64,000 nt of DNA from an uncultured Clostridia bacterium (lineage in GTDB: Bacteria; Bacillota; Clostridia; TANB77; CAG-508). The DNA is taken from contig CAPIEU010000003.1 in the NCBI GenBank assembly GCA_948630815.1, positions 62,001 through 126,000 of the forward strand, in the 5' to 3' direction. Positions 8,800 through 18,111 of this stretch are shown piece after piece; position 1 is the first letter of the stretch; each line of letters opens with the position of its first letter. Made by a program: the position numbers and the translations under genes. Below the pieces are notes generated by a model. That model did no database searches. It was not told where the DNA came from and saw only the letters and a program-made list of their open reading frames with translations.

Positions 8800-9681
8800 T
8801 TATGCACGTGGATGAGCATGTTTATATATATTTTTTATACTTTCATCTTGGAATTGCATATATACTTGTGTTGAAGATATATCTGAATGTCCAAGCATTG
8901 TTTGAATTGATTTAAGATCTGCACCATTTTGTAATAAATGTGTTGCAAATGAATGTCTTAAAACGTGTGGTGTTATATCTTTTGTTATATGTGCTTGTTC
9001 TTTATAATATTTAACAATTTTCCAAAAACCTTGACGTGTTAATCTCTTTCCATTTGTATTAACAAATAATGCTTTAACATTTTCATCTTTAATTAATATA
9101 GGTCTAGAATTTTCAATATATTCAGCTAATGCTTTTAAAGAAAGTGAACCTAGTGGTATATTTCTTTGTCTTGCACCAGTTCTACAAATTACAATACCCT
9201 CTTTTAAATTTACATCATCTATATCTAAAGAAATTATTTCTGTTACTCTCATTCCAGTAGCATATGCAAATTCAAGCATTGCTTTATCTCTAGTTCCTTT
9301 TAAATCTATATCTTTTGGTTGTTCTAATAATAGTGCAACTTCTTGTGAAGATAAAACACTTGGTGCTTTTTTTTCTACTTTTGGAGATTGAATTTTATCT
9401 GTTGGATCTTTTTTTACTTTTTTGTTACGTACTAAAAATTGATAAAATGATCTTATTGATGCAACATTTCTTGATATTGTAGATGTTTTCTTTCCATCTT
9501 CTTGCAAATGTGAAAAATATTTTTTCATATCATCTTCTGCTATTTTTAGGAAATTTAGTTTATTTGCATTTACATAATTTTCAAATTGTATTAAATCTCT
9601 TTTGTATGACTGTAATGTATTTGCAGATAATTTCTTATCTTCCTTTATAAATTCTAAAAAATTGTTAACTTGTTTTTCCAT
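8800..9681 (-). CDS. xerD: Tyrosine recombinase XerD/XerC
   Basis: A 293-residue tyrosine recombinase of Xer size with no extra domains. The N-terminal SAM-like DNA-binding domain (NNFLEFIKEDKKLSANTLQSY) and the catalytic domain are complete: Arg in ATGMRVTEI (about 148), HVLRHSFATHLLQNGADL (His and Arg), LGHSDISSTQVYM (His and nucleophilic Tyr). The expected role is dimer resolution at dif with a Xer partner. It is followed by spoIIM upstream in the same orientation, a common Clostridia/Bacilli neighbourhood. XerC versus XerD cannot be decided safely. Confidence 0.92.
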   Translation of the reverse strand: MEKQVNNFLEFIKEDKKLSANTLQSYKRDLIQFENYVNANKLNFLKIAEDDMKKYFSHLQEDGKKTSTISRNVASIRSFYQFLVRNKKVKKDPTDKIQSPKVEKKAPSVLSSQEVALLLEQPKDIDLKGTRDKAMLEFAYATGMRVTEIISLDIDDVNLKEGIVICRTGARQRNIPLGSLSLKALAEYIENSRPILIKDENVKALFVNTNGKRLTRQGFWKIVKYYKEQAHITKDITPHVLRHSFATHLLQNGADLKSIQTMLGHSDISSTQVYMQFQDESIKNIYKHAHPRA

Positions 9682-9808
9682 CTTTTATTCCCCTACCTTA
9701 TATTTGTTTTATGTCATATTTTTCACAATTTACATAAACACTTATGTTATATCAAATTTATCAAAAAATGTAAAGAGTTTTTTGAAATTTTTTGTAAATT
9801 TATTGTTC

Positions 9809-10460
9809 TTACAAATATTTTGCACATATCTGTACTAGGTTTGTTGAAACATACACTTCAAAAAATGCAGATAACTCAAGCATTAATAGTATAACTCCAC
9901 AAAAAACAGTGTGTCTTGTTATTTCTAGTTTGATGTTTTCTCTTCTTTTGTCTTTAACTATAGATTTATATAATTTCATTCCGCTTACTGCTAAAACAAG
10001 TATACATGGGATAAATATAATGTTTTGAGTTAATAGAGATGTTATAATAAATAGTATTCCTTTTCCGCATTCCAAGTGTTGCCATACTAGATGATACTGT
10101 ATAGCCTAAACAAAATCCTTTATATGCAATTATCCCATAAACAATTGGTATTCCTATTACTGTAGAGCCAACAAACCACAGAGTAATTGCTAATAAAAAG
10201 TTTGAAATTAAGGCATCTTTCAAAAGTTCTGCTTTATCTACTTTAACATTGTTCTTTAGACTATTTACAAAATCATTAATATATGAACTAATTTCATTTG
10301 CTTGTTCCTGTCCAGAATTATTTACAAAAATAATTCCAAAAACTAGCCCAATAAAAAAAATGATTGTTATAACCATAATTTCTCTTATATTATTTTTTAT
10401 ATATGTTAATAAAATTTCTTTTATCTTGCTATCTTTCTTGCTTTTTCCTATGTTTCTCAA
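9809..10460 (-). CDS. spoIIM: Stage II sporulation protein M, +1 shift at CGG
   Basis: SpoIIM is a membrane component of the SpoIIDMP engulfment machine that recruits SpoIIP and SpoIID. N-terminal hydrophobic helix (EIMVITIIFFIGLVFGIIF) and later helices match the family. The first ORF continues out of family as MATLGMRKRNTIYY. Skipping C of CGG at 10065-10067 gives MATLGMGKGILFIITSLLTQ, matching the conserved ATLGxGKG segment, and a C-terminal membrane part of 216 residues in total. Segments are 10460-10068 and 10066-9809. The start is TTG with GAGGAGG upstream. Next to xer, as in many spore formers. Confidence 0.93.
10065..10067 (-). other. CGG +1 shift site in spoIIM
   Basis: ATG-CGG-AAA in frame; skipping C gives ATG-GGA-AAA (M-G-K). 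The P-site codon is ATG, which cannot re-pair in the +1 frame. Confidence 0.87.
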
Positions 10461-10550
10461 ATTTTATTACCTCCTCTAAAAGTGCTTTATACATAATGTC
10501 TATGTAATAAAATTATTTTTAGAACTATAAACCAAATTATATTATATAAA

Positions 10551-10577
10551 GTGGTCGCATACCATGCGACCACTACA
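10551..10577. repeat. REP-like palindrome, GTGGTCGCAT type
   Basis: GTGGTCGCAT / ATGCGACCAC inverted repeat followed by TACAC. A variant of the dispersed palindromes that all carry a (CCCC)TACA tail on one side. Confidence 0.7.
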
Positions 10578-10607
10578 CATTTGCATTTGATTTTGTTTAT
10601 ATTTCTT

Positions 10608-10630
10608 GGGTAGGCACAAGACCTACCCCT
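10608..10630. repeat. REP-like palindrome
   Basis: GGGTAGGCACAAGACCTACC CCT: inverted arms GGGTAGG and CCTACCC around ACAAG. Member of the CCCCTACA palindrome family, in the gap downstream of the endonuclease-Q-like gene. Confidence 0.75.
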
Positions 10631-10683
10631 ATATCGTTATATTTTTCATTACTAATTCTTTATTATTCACTATTCATTCTTCA

Positions 10684-11884
10684 TTAGCAACGTAATGTAG
10701 TTACGTGACCATACACTCCTCCACCGTCCTGCTTCTATTCCTAATTTTCCCTCTCTTGCAAGTATTATATTATTTGCTATTTTTTCTCCTACTACTTGTT
10801 CAATATCATCTTTAGAAAGTTTATGTAATATATTCATTTCTGTTTCAAAGGTATTTAACAATTTATCTATTGTTTTTCCCCCAACTCCTGGTATAAATGT
10901 TAAAGGAACTTGATAAATGTATGGTGGACGATTTTTAGGACTTTTTGTTTCCTTTTTATCCTTAATCATTTCAATTCTATCAAACACACCCATTGTTATA
11001 TTCTTTGAATCGCAATCTTTACAAGTAGTTACAGGTGCATCTCCTAAAATATTTTTTTCACAAGTTTCACAATATGTTCTGTGATATTTTCCAAGTTTTG
11101 GGTCTAGTCCATAATTACAAATTATCTTTCTTCCATCTTCATTTTTTAGCGCTTTTACTATCTCTTTAAAACTTATATCCTCTACTAATATTTTATTATA
11201 TTCTCTAGCAATTTTGGGTAATGAATGTGCATCAGAATTTGTTAAAAATGTACGAGTTTCAAGTTCACTTATTTGGTCTGCTAAAAATGTGTCTGAACTT
11301 AAACCTAATTCTATTGCTACTATTTTGCCAAACTTTTCTTTAAATATTTTTTCTAATCTATCTGTACAATTTCCATAAAAACTTTTATGTGGCGTAAATG
11401 TATGTGCTGGTATTAAAATACCATTGTATTTTTCAACTATGTCTATTAAGTAATATGCAGATATATTTGCTCTTTGTGAACTTAAAGTTATATTACTTAT
11501 ATGTGTACTCATTTCTTTTGAAAACCCTTTTATATCCTTTAAGCTTGGGAAAAAGCATATATTATGAGCACTTCCTGTTTTTCCATTATCATTTACCTCT
11601 GCTGTTTCAATTTCACTTCCTAATAGAATGCAAACTTTATCTTTATAAATAATTCCTCCATTCTCTATTTCGTATGCTTCACCATTTTTTAAAAATTCTT
11701 CTATATCTTCAATTACATAAGGAGATGCACAATCTATAATTCCTACAACATTTATTCCTTTCTTTTCTACACACTCTTTTGCAATATTTTCAAAATTCAA
11801 ACTTTTTGCCGCTGTTATTTTTATTGGTTTATTATTTTTACTTCTTCCTATGTGTACATGTAAATCTGCAAATATTTCGTACAT
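10684..11884 (-). CDS. PHP-domain endonuclease-Q-like protein, +1 shift at CGG
   Basis: A 399-residue protein of the family that includes Bacillus YqxK and archaeal endonuclease Q, which cuts 5' of deaminated bases. It has an N-terminal PHP metallohydrolase domain (FADLHVHIGRS; PAHTFTPHKSFYG; TNSDAHSLPKIA), a zinc ribbon (CETCEK ... CKDC, about 272-292) and a helix-hairpin-helix tail (VPLTFIPGVGGKTIDKLL). In zero frame it would end EAGRWRSVWSRNYITLLMKNE. Skipping C of CGG at 10724-10726 gives EAGGGGVYGHVTTLRC, which restores the glycine-rich tail I expect for the family. Segments are 11884-10727 and 10725-10684. No ORF split reveals this one; it was found by checking CGG codons. Confidence 0.85.
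10724..10726 (-). other. CGG +1 shift site in endoQ-like gene
   Basis: GGA-CGG-TGG in frame; skipping C gives GGA-GGT-GGA (G-G-G). The +1 frame ends at TAA 10684-10686, shorter than the zero frame, which ends at 10670. Confidence 0.78.
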
Positions 11885-11920
11885 TTATTATTCCTTCTTT
11901 CTTATACCTATTAAAATTAT

Positions 11921-11943
11921 AGAGGATTAGTAACTAATCCTCT
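11921..11943 (-). terminator. Hairpin terminator
   Basis: GAGGATTAGT and ACTAATCCTC form a perfect short stem directly after the 90-residue gene ending at 11947. Confidence 0.75.
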
Positions 11944-11946
11944 ACT

Positions 11947-12219
11947 TTATCTTTCTTCTTCTGTTTCGTTTTTGTTTTCTTCTACAATATATTCAATTGG
12001 TTCTTTCTTAGCTTTAGAATAAGGTGTTTTTAAGTGCACTTTACTTAAATCATTCATATCTCTCATATATTGCTGTTGTGCAATTTCAATTCCTTCTCTA
12101 ATTTCATCAAGTGATAATTTATTAATCGCTCTTTGCACTTCTGTAATTTTATTAGAATGTCCTTCAACTCCAGAAAATTTTTCATACCATGACCCATCTT
12201 TACCATTGTAAAATCCCAT
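11947..12219 (-). CDS. Small unknown acidic-tailed protein
   Basis: 90 residues, no membrane segment. It starts MGFYNGKDGSWYEKFSG, has an amphipathic helical middle (EVQRAINKLSLDEIREGIEIAQQ) and an acidic tail. GGAGGAATAAAG precedes the ATG. It lies 16 nt after the 12236-12775 gene, so the two form an operon. Unknown function. Confidence 0.75.
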   Translation of the reverse strand: MGFYNGKDGSWYEKFSGVEGHSNKITEVQRAINKLSLDEIREGIEIAQQQYMRDMNDLSKVHLKTPYSKAKKEPIEYIVEENKNETEEER

Positions 12220-12235
12220 CTTTATTCCTCCATTT

Positions 12236-12775
12236 CTATACTGCTATTCCTTCTGTAACACTTACAAACTCTTTAAATTTTTCAAGATAAACATTATCTT
12301 TTCCTTTCATGTTTCTATATTCTAGTAAAACTAATGCTTCATCAACAGGAAATCCTCGTCTTTCTGGTCTATTTAAAAGCATTCCTCCAAAGTTATCTAC
12401 TAATTCTAATATATCACTTTCTTTTTCTCTTGGAGAACTCCCACTATATCTATTTACTTCTTCACATATTTTACAAAATCTATTATCAAATCCTAAAGTA
12501 GCTAGATAATTTGCACTGTCTTTTGCATATGATTTTATTCTTGATAAATCTTTTGAATCTTCTGGTTTTTTACACGCACATAATAGCGATACTGTTAAAA
12601 CCAGATTTTTATCCACATCTATATCCATATCTTCTATAAACATTCTCGCTAGTTCTGTTTTGAATATAACAGAATTATCAAAAAAAATATTAGTTCGTTT
12701 TTTCAAATAATATACAATTTCCATCTTCTTTATATAGTCTTTTTCAGACAATATATAATCTGCAAATGTTTCCAT
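12236..12775 (-). CDS. Unknown helical protein, degenerate HD-like
   Basis: 179 residues, all-helical in pattern. The order ELARMFIEDMDIDVDKNLVL ... SAN YLATLGFD ... SDILELVDNFGGMLLNRPE ... RGFPVDEALVLLEYRN resembles the C-terminal part of HD-type hydrolase domains, but I see no HD metal dyad, so enzymatic activity is doubtful. The pair with the 90-residue gene downstream is tight (16 nt). A TAGGAGG Shine-Dalgarno supports the ATG. The role is unknown. Confidence 0.7.
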   Translation of the reverse strand: METFADYILSEKDYIKKMEIVYYLKKRTNIFFDNSVIFKTELARMFIEDMDIDVDKNLVLTVSLLCACKKPEDSKDLSRIKSYAKDSANYLATLGFDNRFCKICEEVNRYSGSSPREKESDILELVDNFGGMLLNRPERRGFPVDEALVLLEYRNMKGKDNVYLEKFKEFVSVTEGIAV

Positions 12776-12887
12776 ATTATCCTCCTACTCTTTTGCCTAT
12801 ATACTATATTCCACTTATATTATATGGTAAAACAATATGCAGTTCAAGCATATTACAAAAATGTCACAATACTGTAATATGTTTGAA

Positions 12888-13463
12888 TTATAGTATTTTT
12901 TTAATATCTTTTTCTAATTCTTCTAAATTGCCATTATTTACAATTATATAATCTGCTTTATCTTTTATATAATCATCTTTCAATTGTATATTAAGTCTTT
13001 TTTTAGCTATTTCTATACTAATATTATCTCTTTTACAAATTCTATCTATCTTATCTTCTTCTTTTGCAATTACTCCAATAACAATATCACATATTTTGTC
13101 TAAATTACTTTCATATAAAAGTGGTGCATCTATAACAATCAATTCTTTATCCTGTAAATCGTTAATATTTTGTTTTATTTCTTTAACTACATATGTAAAT
13201 GTAAGGTTATTTAATGCCTTTCTTTTTTCATCATTCTCATATATTATATTCGCTAACTCTTTTCTTTTAAGTTCTCCCATACTATCAAGAATATCAATGC
13301 CAAAATATTCTACAATAGAATTTAAATATATAGTCCCTTTTTTAGTTAATCTTTTGGCAACTTCATCTGCATCTATAATATGAGCCAAATATTCTTTTTC
13401 TAATATAGCACATATCGTCGTTTTTCCAGCTCCTGAACTTCCTGTAACACCTATAATTTTCAT
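12888..13463 (-). CDS. coaE: Dephospho-CoA kinase
   Basis: Last step of CoA synthesis: phosphorylates dephospho-CoA with ATP. 191 residues, normal length. P-loop GVTGSSGAGKTTICAIL (about 5-21), DADEVAKRLTKKG (about 35-47), IDAPLLYESNLDKICD and the Lid-like CKRDNISIEIAKKRL are all in place. GAGGGGG upstream of the ATG. Often next to polA in Firmicutes; here separate. Confidence 0.96.
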   Translation of the reverse strand: MKIIGVTGSSGAGKTTICAILEKEYLAHIIDADEVAKRLTKKGTIYLNSIVEYFGIDILDSMGELKRKELANIIYENDEKRKALNNLTFTYVVKEIKQNINDLQDKELIVIDAPLLYESNLDKICDIVIGVIAKEEDKIDRICKRDNISIEIAKKRLNIQLKDDYIKDKADYIIVNNGNLEELEKDIKKIL

Positions 13464-13612
13464 TTTATCCCCCTCTAAAATAATGATTATTATTCAGTCA
13501 TATCTATAAATTTTATTATATCTTTTAAGCCCCCAGTCAGCTTACACTAACAGCCTCATTGTTAAATTGGCTCTTTTGTATCACCTTATAGCTATTCTAA
13601 AATAAAGCTCTT

Positions 13613-14047
13613 TTACAAAGTATTAATTGCATTTCTTGCTAATTCATCACATCTATTATTATACTCATTATCTGCATGTCCTTTTACTTTAATAAATTCC
13701 ACATTATGTATATTAGCTAATGAGTATAATTCTTCCCATAATTCTTTATTTTTTACAGGTGCTTTATTAGAATTTTTCCATCCATTTTTTAACCATCCAT
13801 AAATCCATTTTTGATTAAAGGCATTAACAACATATGCACTATCACTATATAATTTTACATTACATTTGAACTTTAATAATTTAAGTGCTTCTATTACAGC
13901 TGTTAATTCCATTACATTATTTGTAGTATCTTTCAATGCTCCTGAAATTTCCTTAATATTTTCTTTATACATAAGAATACTTCCCCACCCTCCAGGTCCA
14001 GGATTTCCTGAGCATGCACCATCAGTATATATTATAACTTCTTCCAT
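13613..14047 (-). CDS. rnhA: Ribonuclease HI
   Basis: Cuts the RNA strand of RNA-DNA hybrids. 144 residues from ATG 14047, preceded by GGAGGG. Catalytic carboxylates are visible: D in IIYTDGACSGNPG, E in NNVMELTAVIEAL, D in KLYSDSAYVVNAF and D in KGHADNEYNNRCDELA. Divergent from tmcAL with about 140 nt of promoter space. Confidence 0.96.
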   Translation of the reverse strand: MEEVIIYTDGACSGNPGPGGWGSILMYKENIKEISGALKDTTNNVMELTAVIEALKLLKFKCNVKLYSDSAYVVNAFNQKWIYGWLKNGWKNSNKAPVKNKELWEELYSLANIHNVEFIKVKGHADNEYNNRCDELARNAINTL

Positions 14048-14184
14048 TTTTCCCTCCAATATTCATATTTTTATCATTTTTTTACATATTTCATATAAAT
14101 TTTACTATAATATTTGAAATTTATTTTCTTTTATGATATTATATCAGTAAATTGTTTTAGGTTGCAATATAGGAGGATAAATTT

Positions 14185-15420
14185 ATGAATAAAGTACTTG
14201 GTATTATTGCCGAATATAATCCATTCCACAACGGCCATTTATACCATTTAAATGAATCAAAAAAAGCAGTAGACGCTGATTATACTGTTGCTATTATTAG
14301 CGGTAACTTTGTACAACGTGGTGATACTTCTTTAGTTGATAAATGGTCAAAAGCTGAAATGGCTCTTCAAAATGGTATTGACCTTGTTATTGAGTTACCT
14401 TTAATATATAGTATATCAAGTGCAGAAAATTTTGCTGAAGGTGCAATTAAAATTCTAAATTCCTTAAATATAGTAGATTATATTTCTTTTGGTAGTGAAC
14501 TTTGTAATGTTAAAATTTTAGATGATTTTGCAAATATTTTATATAGTGAGCCAAAAGAATTTGTTTCGCTTTTAAACCATGAATTAACCAAAGGAATTTC
14601 ATATCCTAAAGCAAGAGAAAATGCTTTACTTATGTATCTAAATGATATTAGAAAATATGCTAACGTTCTATCTAGTCCAAATAATATACTAGCTATAGAA
14701 TATTTAAAAGCATTAAAAAAATATAAAAGTCGTATTGTTCCTGTAAGTATAAATAGAAATAAAGTTGATTATAATTCAACAGAAATTGTTGATGGAATGG
14801 CTAGTGCCACTGCCATTAGAAAAATTGCAATTACAAATGATGTGTGGAGTTTAAGACGAGCTATGCCAAAAAGCTCCTTTGATATTATGTATGAATGCTT
14901 AAGAGCAGGTCATACTGTACCAAATATCGCTAAATTTGAAAGAGAAATTATATATAACTTTCGTAAAATGAGCCTTGAAGAAATAGCTGACCTTCCTGAT
15001 GTAACGGAAGGGTTAGAATACGCAATAAAAAATGCTGCTAATTCTTGTAATACTATTGACGAACTACTTACTATAATTAAAAGTAAACGTTATACTACAA
15101 CAAGGCTTAAACGAATTTGTCTATATTGTTTATTAGGAATAACAAAAAAAGATATGCTAAACTCAAAGAAAGTAACTACTCCATATGTACGTGTCTTAGG
15201 TTTCAATTCTAGAGGGAAAGATTTGTTAGGTGGAATTAATCACCTAAATCCAAAACTTGAAATTATAACATCTGTAAAAAAATATTTAGATACATCAAAT
15301 AATAAGATGTCTAAAAGTATGTTAGAAAAAGATATTTTTGCTACTGATATATACACATTAGGATATGACTATGATTCAACTAGTGGTTTAGATTACACTC
15401 ATAATATTATTACTTTATAA
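14185..15420 (+). CDS. tmcAL: tRNA(Met) cytidine acetate ligase
   Basis: A 411-residue TmcAL (formerly YlbM), which uses ATP and acetate to make N4-acetylcytidine at the wobble base of elongator tRNA-Met. Nucleotidyltransferase HIGH-like motif IIAEYNPFHNGHLYHL at the N-terminus, then SGNFVQRGDTSLVDKW and a late YVRVLGFNSRGKDLL. One of the few plus-strand genes. Three CGG triplets occur, all out of frame, and the gene is not interrupted, fitting the rule seen elsewhere. AGGAGGATAAATTT precedes ATG. Confidence 0.96.
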   Translation: MNKVLGIIAEYNPFHNGHLYHLNESKKAVDADYTVAIISGNFVQRGDTSLVDKWSKAEMALQNGIDLVIELPLIYSISSAENFAEGAIKILNSLNIVDYISFGSELCNVKILDDFANILYSEPKEFVSLLNHELTKGISYPKARENALLMYLNDIRKYANVLSSPNNILAIEYLKALKKYKSRIVPVSINRNKVDYNSTEIVDGMASATAIRKIAITNDVWSLRRAMPKSSFDIMYECLRAGHTVPNIAKFEREIIYNFRKMSLEEIADLPDVTEGLEYAIKNAANSCNTIDELLTIIKSKRYTTTRLKRICLYCLLGITKKDMLNSKKVTTPYVRVLGFNSRGKDLLGGINHLNPKLEIITSVKKYLDTSNNKMSKSMLEKDIFATDIYTLGYDYDSTSGLDYTHNIITL

Positions 15421-15455
15421 GAATAAAGGAGACACGCATAGTGTCTCCTTTATTC
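15421..15455. terminator. Bidirectional terminator
   Basis: GAATAAAGGAGACAC and GTGTCTCCTTTATTC form a near-perfect palindrome between the convergent tmcAL and polysaccharide deacetylase genes, serving both. Confidence 0.88.
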
Positions 15456-16327
15456 TATTTTATCATTTTTAGAACTTTATATTTAGAATAATTTTTAACA
15501 TATATTCTACTTAATCCATATAAATTTAATGTATTTGATTCATTTATTTCATCATTTGTCAAATTTTGTACAAATCCTGCTTGTTTTAATGTTTCCAAAT
15601 GTTCCTTAGTATATGCACCATATGGATATGTAAATACTTTCGTAACTTTTTTACTTACATTTTTCTCAATATTATTATGTGCATATTCTATATGTTCTAC
15701 TAAAGTTTCTTTAGTTTCTTTATCATAAAATATATGTGTTTTACCATGTGAATTTATACTTACTAATCCACTATCGCTCATCTCTTTTGCCTGTTCCCAA
15801 TTAAAATATCCTGGTGTTCCTACTAAATCATCCACAACATATATATTAATTGGAATGTTATATTTCTTTACTATTTCAAAAGCATATAAATAATTTCCAA
15901 CATACCCATCATCAAAATCAATTAAAACAATTTTTTCAGGTAGTGCCTTTTCCCCTTTATTGTATTCTATCAAATCATTATAAGAAATAATTGTATATCC
16001 ATATTCAAGTAAACCTTGTATTTGTTTTTCAAAATTCTCTTTTGTAGTTCTCATATATGATAAACTTCTTTCTGGCTTTTCTTTTGTTATTTCATGATAC
16101 AACAATATAGGAATTTTTAGGTTTTTTTCATTTTTATAATATGTCTTTGTTTTGTCTACTATCTTATATTCGCTTGATAATTTTACTTCTACTGCGTGTT
16201 TTACATATTTTATCCCATCATAAATATCATACAAAACATTTCTATTAAAGATATATAGTAGTACGAATATTACTACTGCTATAATAAATAATATTCCTAT
16301 CCCCATTGCAACTTTTTTCCAATTCAT
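15455..16327 (-). CDS. Polysaccharide deacetylase family protein
   Basis: A 290-residue membrane-anchored NodB-fold deacetylase. N-terminal anchor (VAMGIGILFIIAVVIFVLLYIF, about 5-26 with the cytosolic NWKK before it), then the catalytic domain: HEITKEKP, IDFDDGYVGNY (metal-binding Asp), SINSHGKTH (His motif), FTYPYGAYTKE. The likely substrate is peptidoglycan or a surface polysaccharide. Monocistronic between two terminators. Confidence 0.9.
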   Translation of the reverse strand: MNWKKVAMGIGILFIIAVVIFVLLYIFNRNVLYDIYDGIKYVKHAVEVKLSSEYKIVDKTKTYYKNEKNLKIPILLYHEITKEKPERSLSYMRTTKENFEKQIQGLLEYGYTIISYNDLIEYNKGEKALPEKIVLIDFDDGYVGNYLYAFEIVKKYNIPINIYVVDDLVGTPGYFNWEQAKEMSDSGLVSINSHGKTHIFYDKETKETLVEHIEYAHNNIEKNVSKKVTKVFTYPYGAYTKEHLETLKQAGFVQNLTNDEINESNTLNLYGLSRIYVKNYSKYKVLKMIK

Positions 16328-16412
16328 TATTTACATCCCCTATCTTCTTATCTTTTTTTATTTTAGCACAATATCTATTCAAAATAAATATATTAAGTAA
16401 ATTTTAAGAAAA

Positions 16413-16444
16413 AGCCTAATAATTACAAGTAATTATTAGGCTTT
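16413..16444 (-). terminator. Hairpin terminator of cotJ operon or of downstream region
   Basis: AGCCTAATAATTAC and GTAATTATTAGGCT form a perfect stem followed by a T run on the plus strand and preceded by A's. Placed after cotJC, which ends at 16477. Confidence 0.8.
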
Positions 16445-16476
16445 TTCTTATATAGTCTATAATATTTATACTATGA

Positions 16477-17163
16477 CTATCTATTGTTGTTACAATTGCA
16501 TACACTGTCACAAACATTATAATTATTTACACTATTAAACTCTTTTAAACAATTACATTTATTATCGTTCATCTTGTTACAATCATTCATATAAAATCTT
16601 TTCATAGCTAATTTGTCTTGTACTCCTCGTAGTGCTTCACCAAATCTTTGGAAGTGTACTATTTCTCTTTGTCTTAAGAAACGTAGTGGTTCTATTACAT
16701 CTGGGTCATCTTTACATAAGTCTATTAATTTTTCATAAGTTGCTCTTGCTTTTTGTTCTGCTGCTAAATCTTCTTGTAAATTTGCTATTGGGTCTCCCTT
16801 TGCAGCTATATATGATGCTGTAAAAGGAACTCCTGCTGCAGATTGAGGATACACATCTATCCCATGATCTGTATAATATGCTCCAAGTCCTGCTTTTTCT
16901 AATTCTTCTGGACAAACTCCATTAGTTAATTGGTGTACTATTGTTCCAACCATTTCTAAGTGAGCAAGTTCTTCTGTTCCTATATCATTTAATATAGCTT
17001 TTGCTTTTTCATCTGGCATTCCAAATCTTTGTGATAAATATCTAAGTGAAGCCGCAAGTTCTCCATCTGGACCACCATATTGTGAAATGATGAATTTTGC
17101 AAGTCTTGGATTTGTACATTTAATTTTAACTGGATATTCTAGTGCTTTTGTATAACTCCACAT
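16477..17163 (-). CDS. cotJC: CotJC spore coat protein, Mn-catalase family
   Basis: A 228-residue CotJC, a ferritin-like manganese-catalase homolog of the spore coat. The start MWSYTKALEYPVKI at 17163 is taken because homologs begin there and GGGGGAA lies just upstream. Ferritin-like metal ligands appear in IGTEELAHLEMVGTIVHQL and REIVHFQRFGEALR. A Cys/Asn-rich tail (MNDCNKMNDNKCNCL...) is an unusual extension. The ATG overlaps the TAA of cotJB. Confidence 0.94.
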   Translation of the reverse strand: MWSYTKALEYPVKIKCTNPRLAKFIISQYGGPDGELAASLRYLSQRFGMPDEKAKAILNDIGTEELAHLEMVGTIVHQLTNGVCPEELEKAGLGAYYTDHGIDVYPQSAAGVPFTASYIAAKGDPIANLQEDLAAEQKARATYEKLIDLCKDDPDVIEPLRFLRQREIVHFQRFGEALRGVQDKLAMKRFYMNDCNKMNDNKCNCLKEFNSVNNYNVCDSVCNCNNNR

Positions 17164-17528
17164 TAAAAATTCCCCCTTTCCCATGGCCATGGTTCTTCTA
17201 GCCATCTCCATTTTTTACATGGATAACTAATTGTTAATGGTCCAAACATTTTTTGATATTTGTCTGCTAGTTCTTTTGCTTTTTTTGCATATTCTCTATG
17301 CAAGCATAAAGCCTTTTCATCATCAGGATGAGTGTCCAAATATAAAGCAAGTTCTATTATAGAAAATTTGTATGCTCTTAGTTGCATCATCATTTCTTCT
17401 CTTAGGTCATTTTTACAAGCACAACTCATTTCTTCATTATTGTTCATACAGTCACAAGACATATTACAATCTTGATTACAATTACTATTACATCCACAAT
17501 GTCTATTTTCCATATTATCTTCTAACAT
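17163..17528 (-). CDS. cotJB: CotJB spore coat protein with Cys-rich N-terminus
   Basis: A 121-residue protein. Its C-terminal half (RAYKFSIIELALYLDTHPDDEKAL ... KKWRWLEEPWPWERGNF) is the CotJB domain. The first 40 residues are Cys/Asn/His-rich (GCNSNCNQDCNMSC), suggesting disulfide cross-linking or metal binding in the coat. Overlaps cotJA by 7 nt and cotJC by the TAATG junction, so it is translationally coupled. Confidence 0.93.
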   Translation of the reverse strand: MLEDNMENRHCGCNSNCNQDCNMSCDCMNNNEEMSCACKNDLREEMMMQLRAYKFSIIELALYLDTHPDDEKALCLHREYAKKAKELADKYQKMFGPLTISYPCKKWRWLEEPWPWERGNF

Positions 17529-17887
17529 TTGTTACACCCCTCTCCTATTTTATTTGTTTGTTTAATATATTCTATTTCTTCCATTCCTTGACAAGGTACA
17601 TATGGGCTTACTAATTCTGGAAAAATAGTACCCATTTTTAACCCAACACAAGGTTTAAAAGTTTTGTCCATTGTTTGCCAAGGCACATAACTTTGCCCAA
17701 ACATTGGATTAGATGGAAATACTGATTCTTCTTCATCAAATCCACATTCACAATCACAAGTATCATTGTTCTTTATACAACATTCCATATCATTAGAAAC
17801 ATTATTACAAGCTTTTTCCATAAGATCATCTGTATAATTTGAATAGTTGCTTAAACAACATTTATGACAATTACATCTTCTACGCAT
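17522..17887 (-). CDS. cotJA: CotJA spore coat-associated protein
   Basis: A 121-residue CotJA. The core FGQSYVPWQTMDKTFKPCVGL ends near PYVPCQGMEEIEYI, the family motif. A Cys-rich N-terminal extension (RRRCNCHKCCLSN and CDCECGFDEEE) matches the similar extension in CotJB, which suggests joint maturation in the coat. First gene of cotJABC, with AAAGGAGG upstream. Expressed presumably in the mother cell. Confidence 0.93.
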   Translation of the reverse strand: MRRRCNCHKCCLSNYSNYTDDLMEKACNNVSNDMECCIKNNDTCDCECGFDEEESVFPSNPMFGQSYVPWQTMDKTFKPCVGLKMGTIFPELVSPYVPCQGMEEIEYIKQTNKIGEGCNKC

Positions 17888-17985
17888 TTATATTCCTCCT
17901 TTTTTAGATATACTACATGATATGACAATATACCTTAAATAGTTACATTTTCTCTATTAATATAAAAATTAAAATTTTGTCGCAT

Positions 17986-18014
17986 TTGCATATTTATACA
18001 AATTATGGTATAAT
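17986..18014 (+). promoter_or_regulatory. Promoter of the lipoprotein gene
   Basis: TTGCAT, 17 nt, TATAAT with an upstream TGG giving an extended -10. About 45 nt further on, the near-palindrome AATGATTGCATTGCAGTCAT (18048-18068) could be an operator. Confidence 0.65.
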
Positions 18015-18111
18015 TAGATTATGTAATCTTGTATTTAAAAACATTGTAATGATTGCATTGCAGTCATTGAAACCAAAAACATTTTTTTAATAAAGAAAGG
18101 AAAAAAACACT

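Noticed and set aside
13505..13612. AGCCCCCAGTCAGC segment between coaE and rnhA as a terminator like that at 18762
   Set aside because: Only one arm is present; no complementary arm follows.
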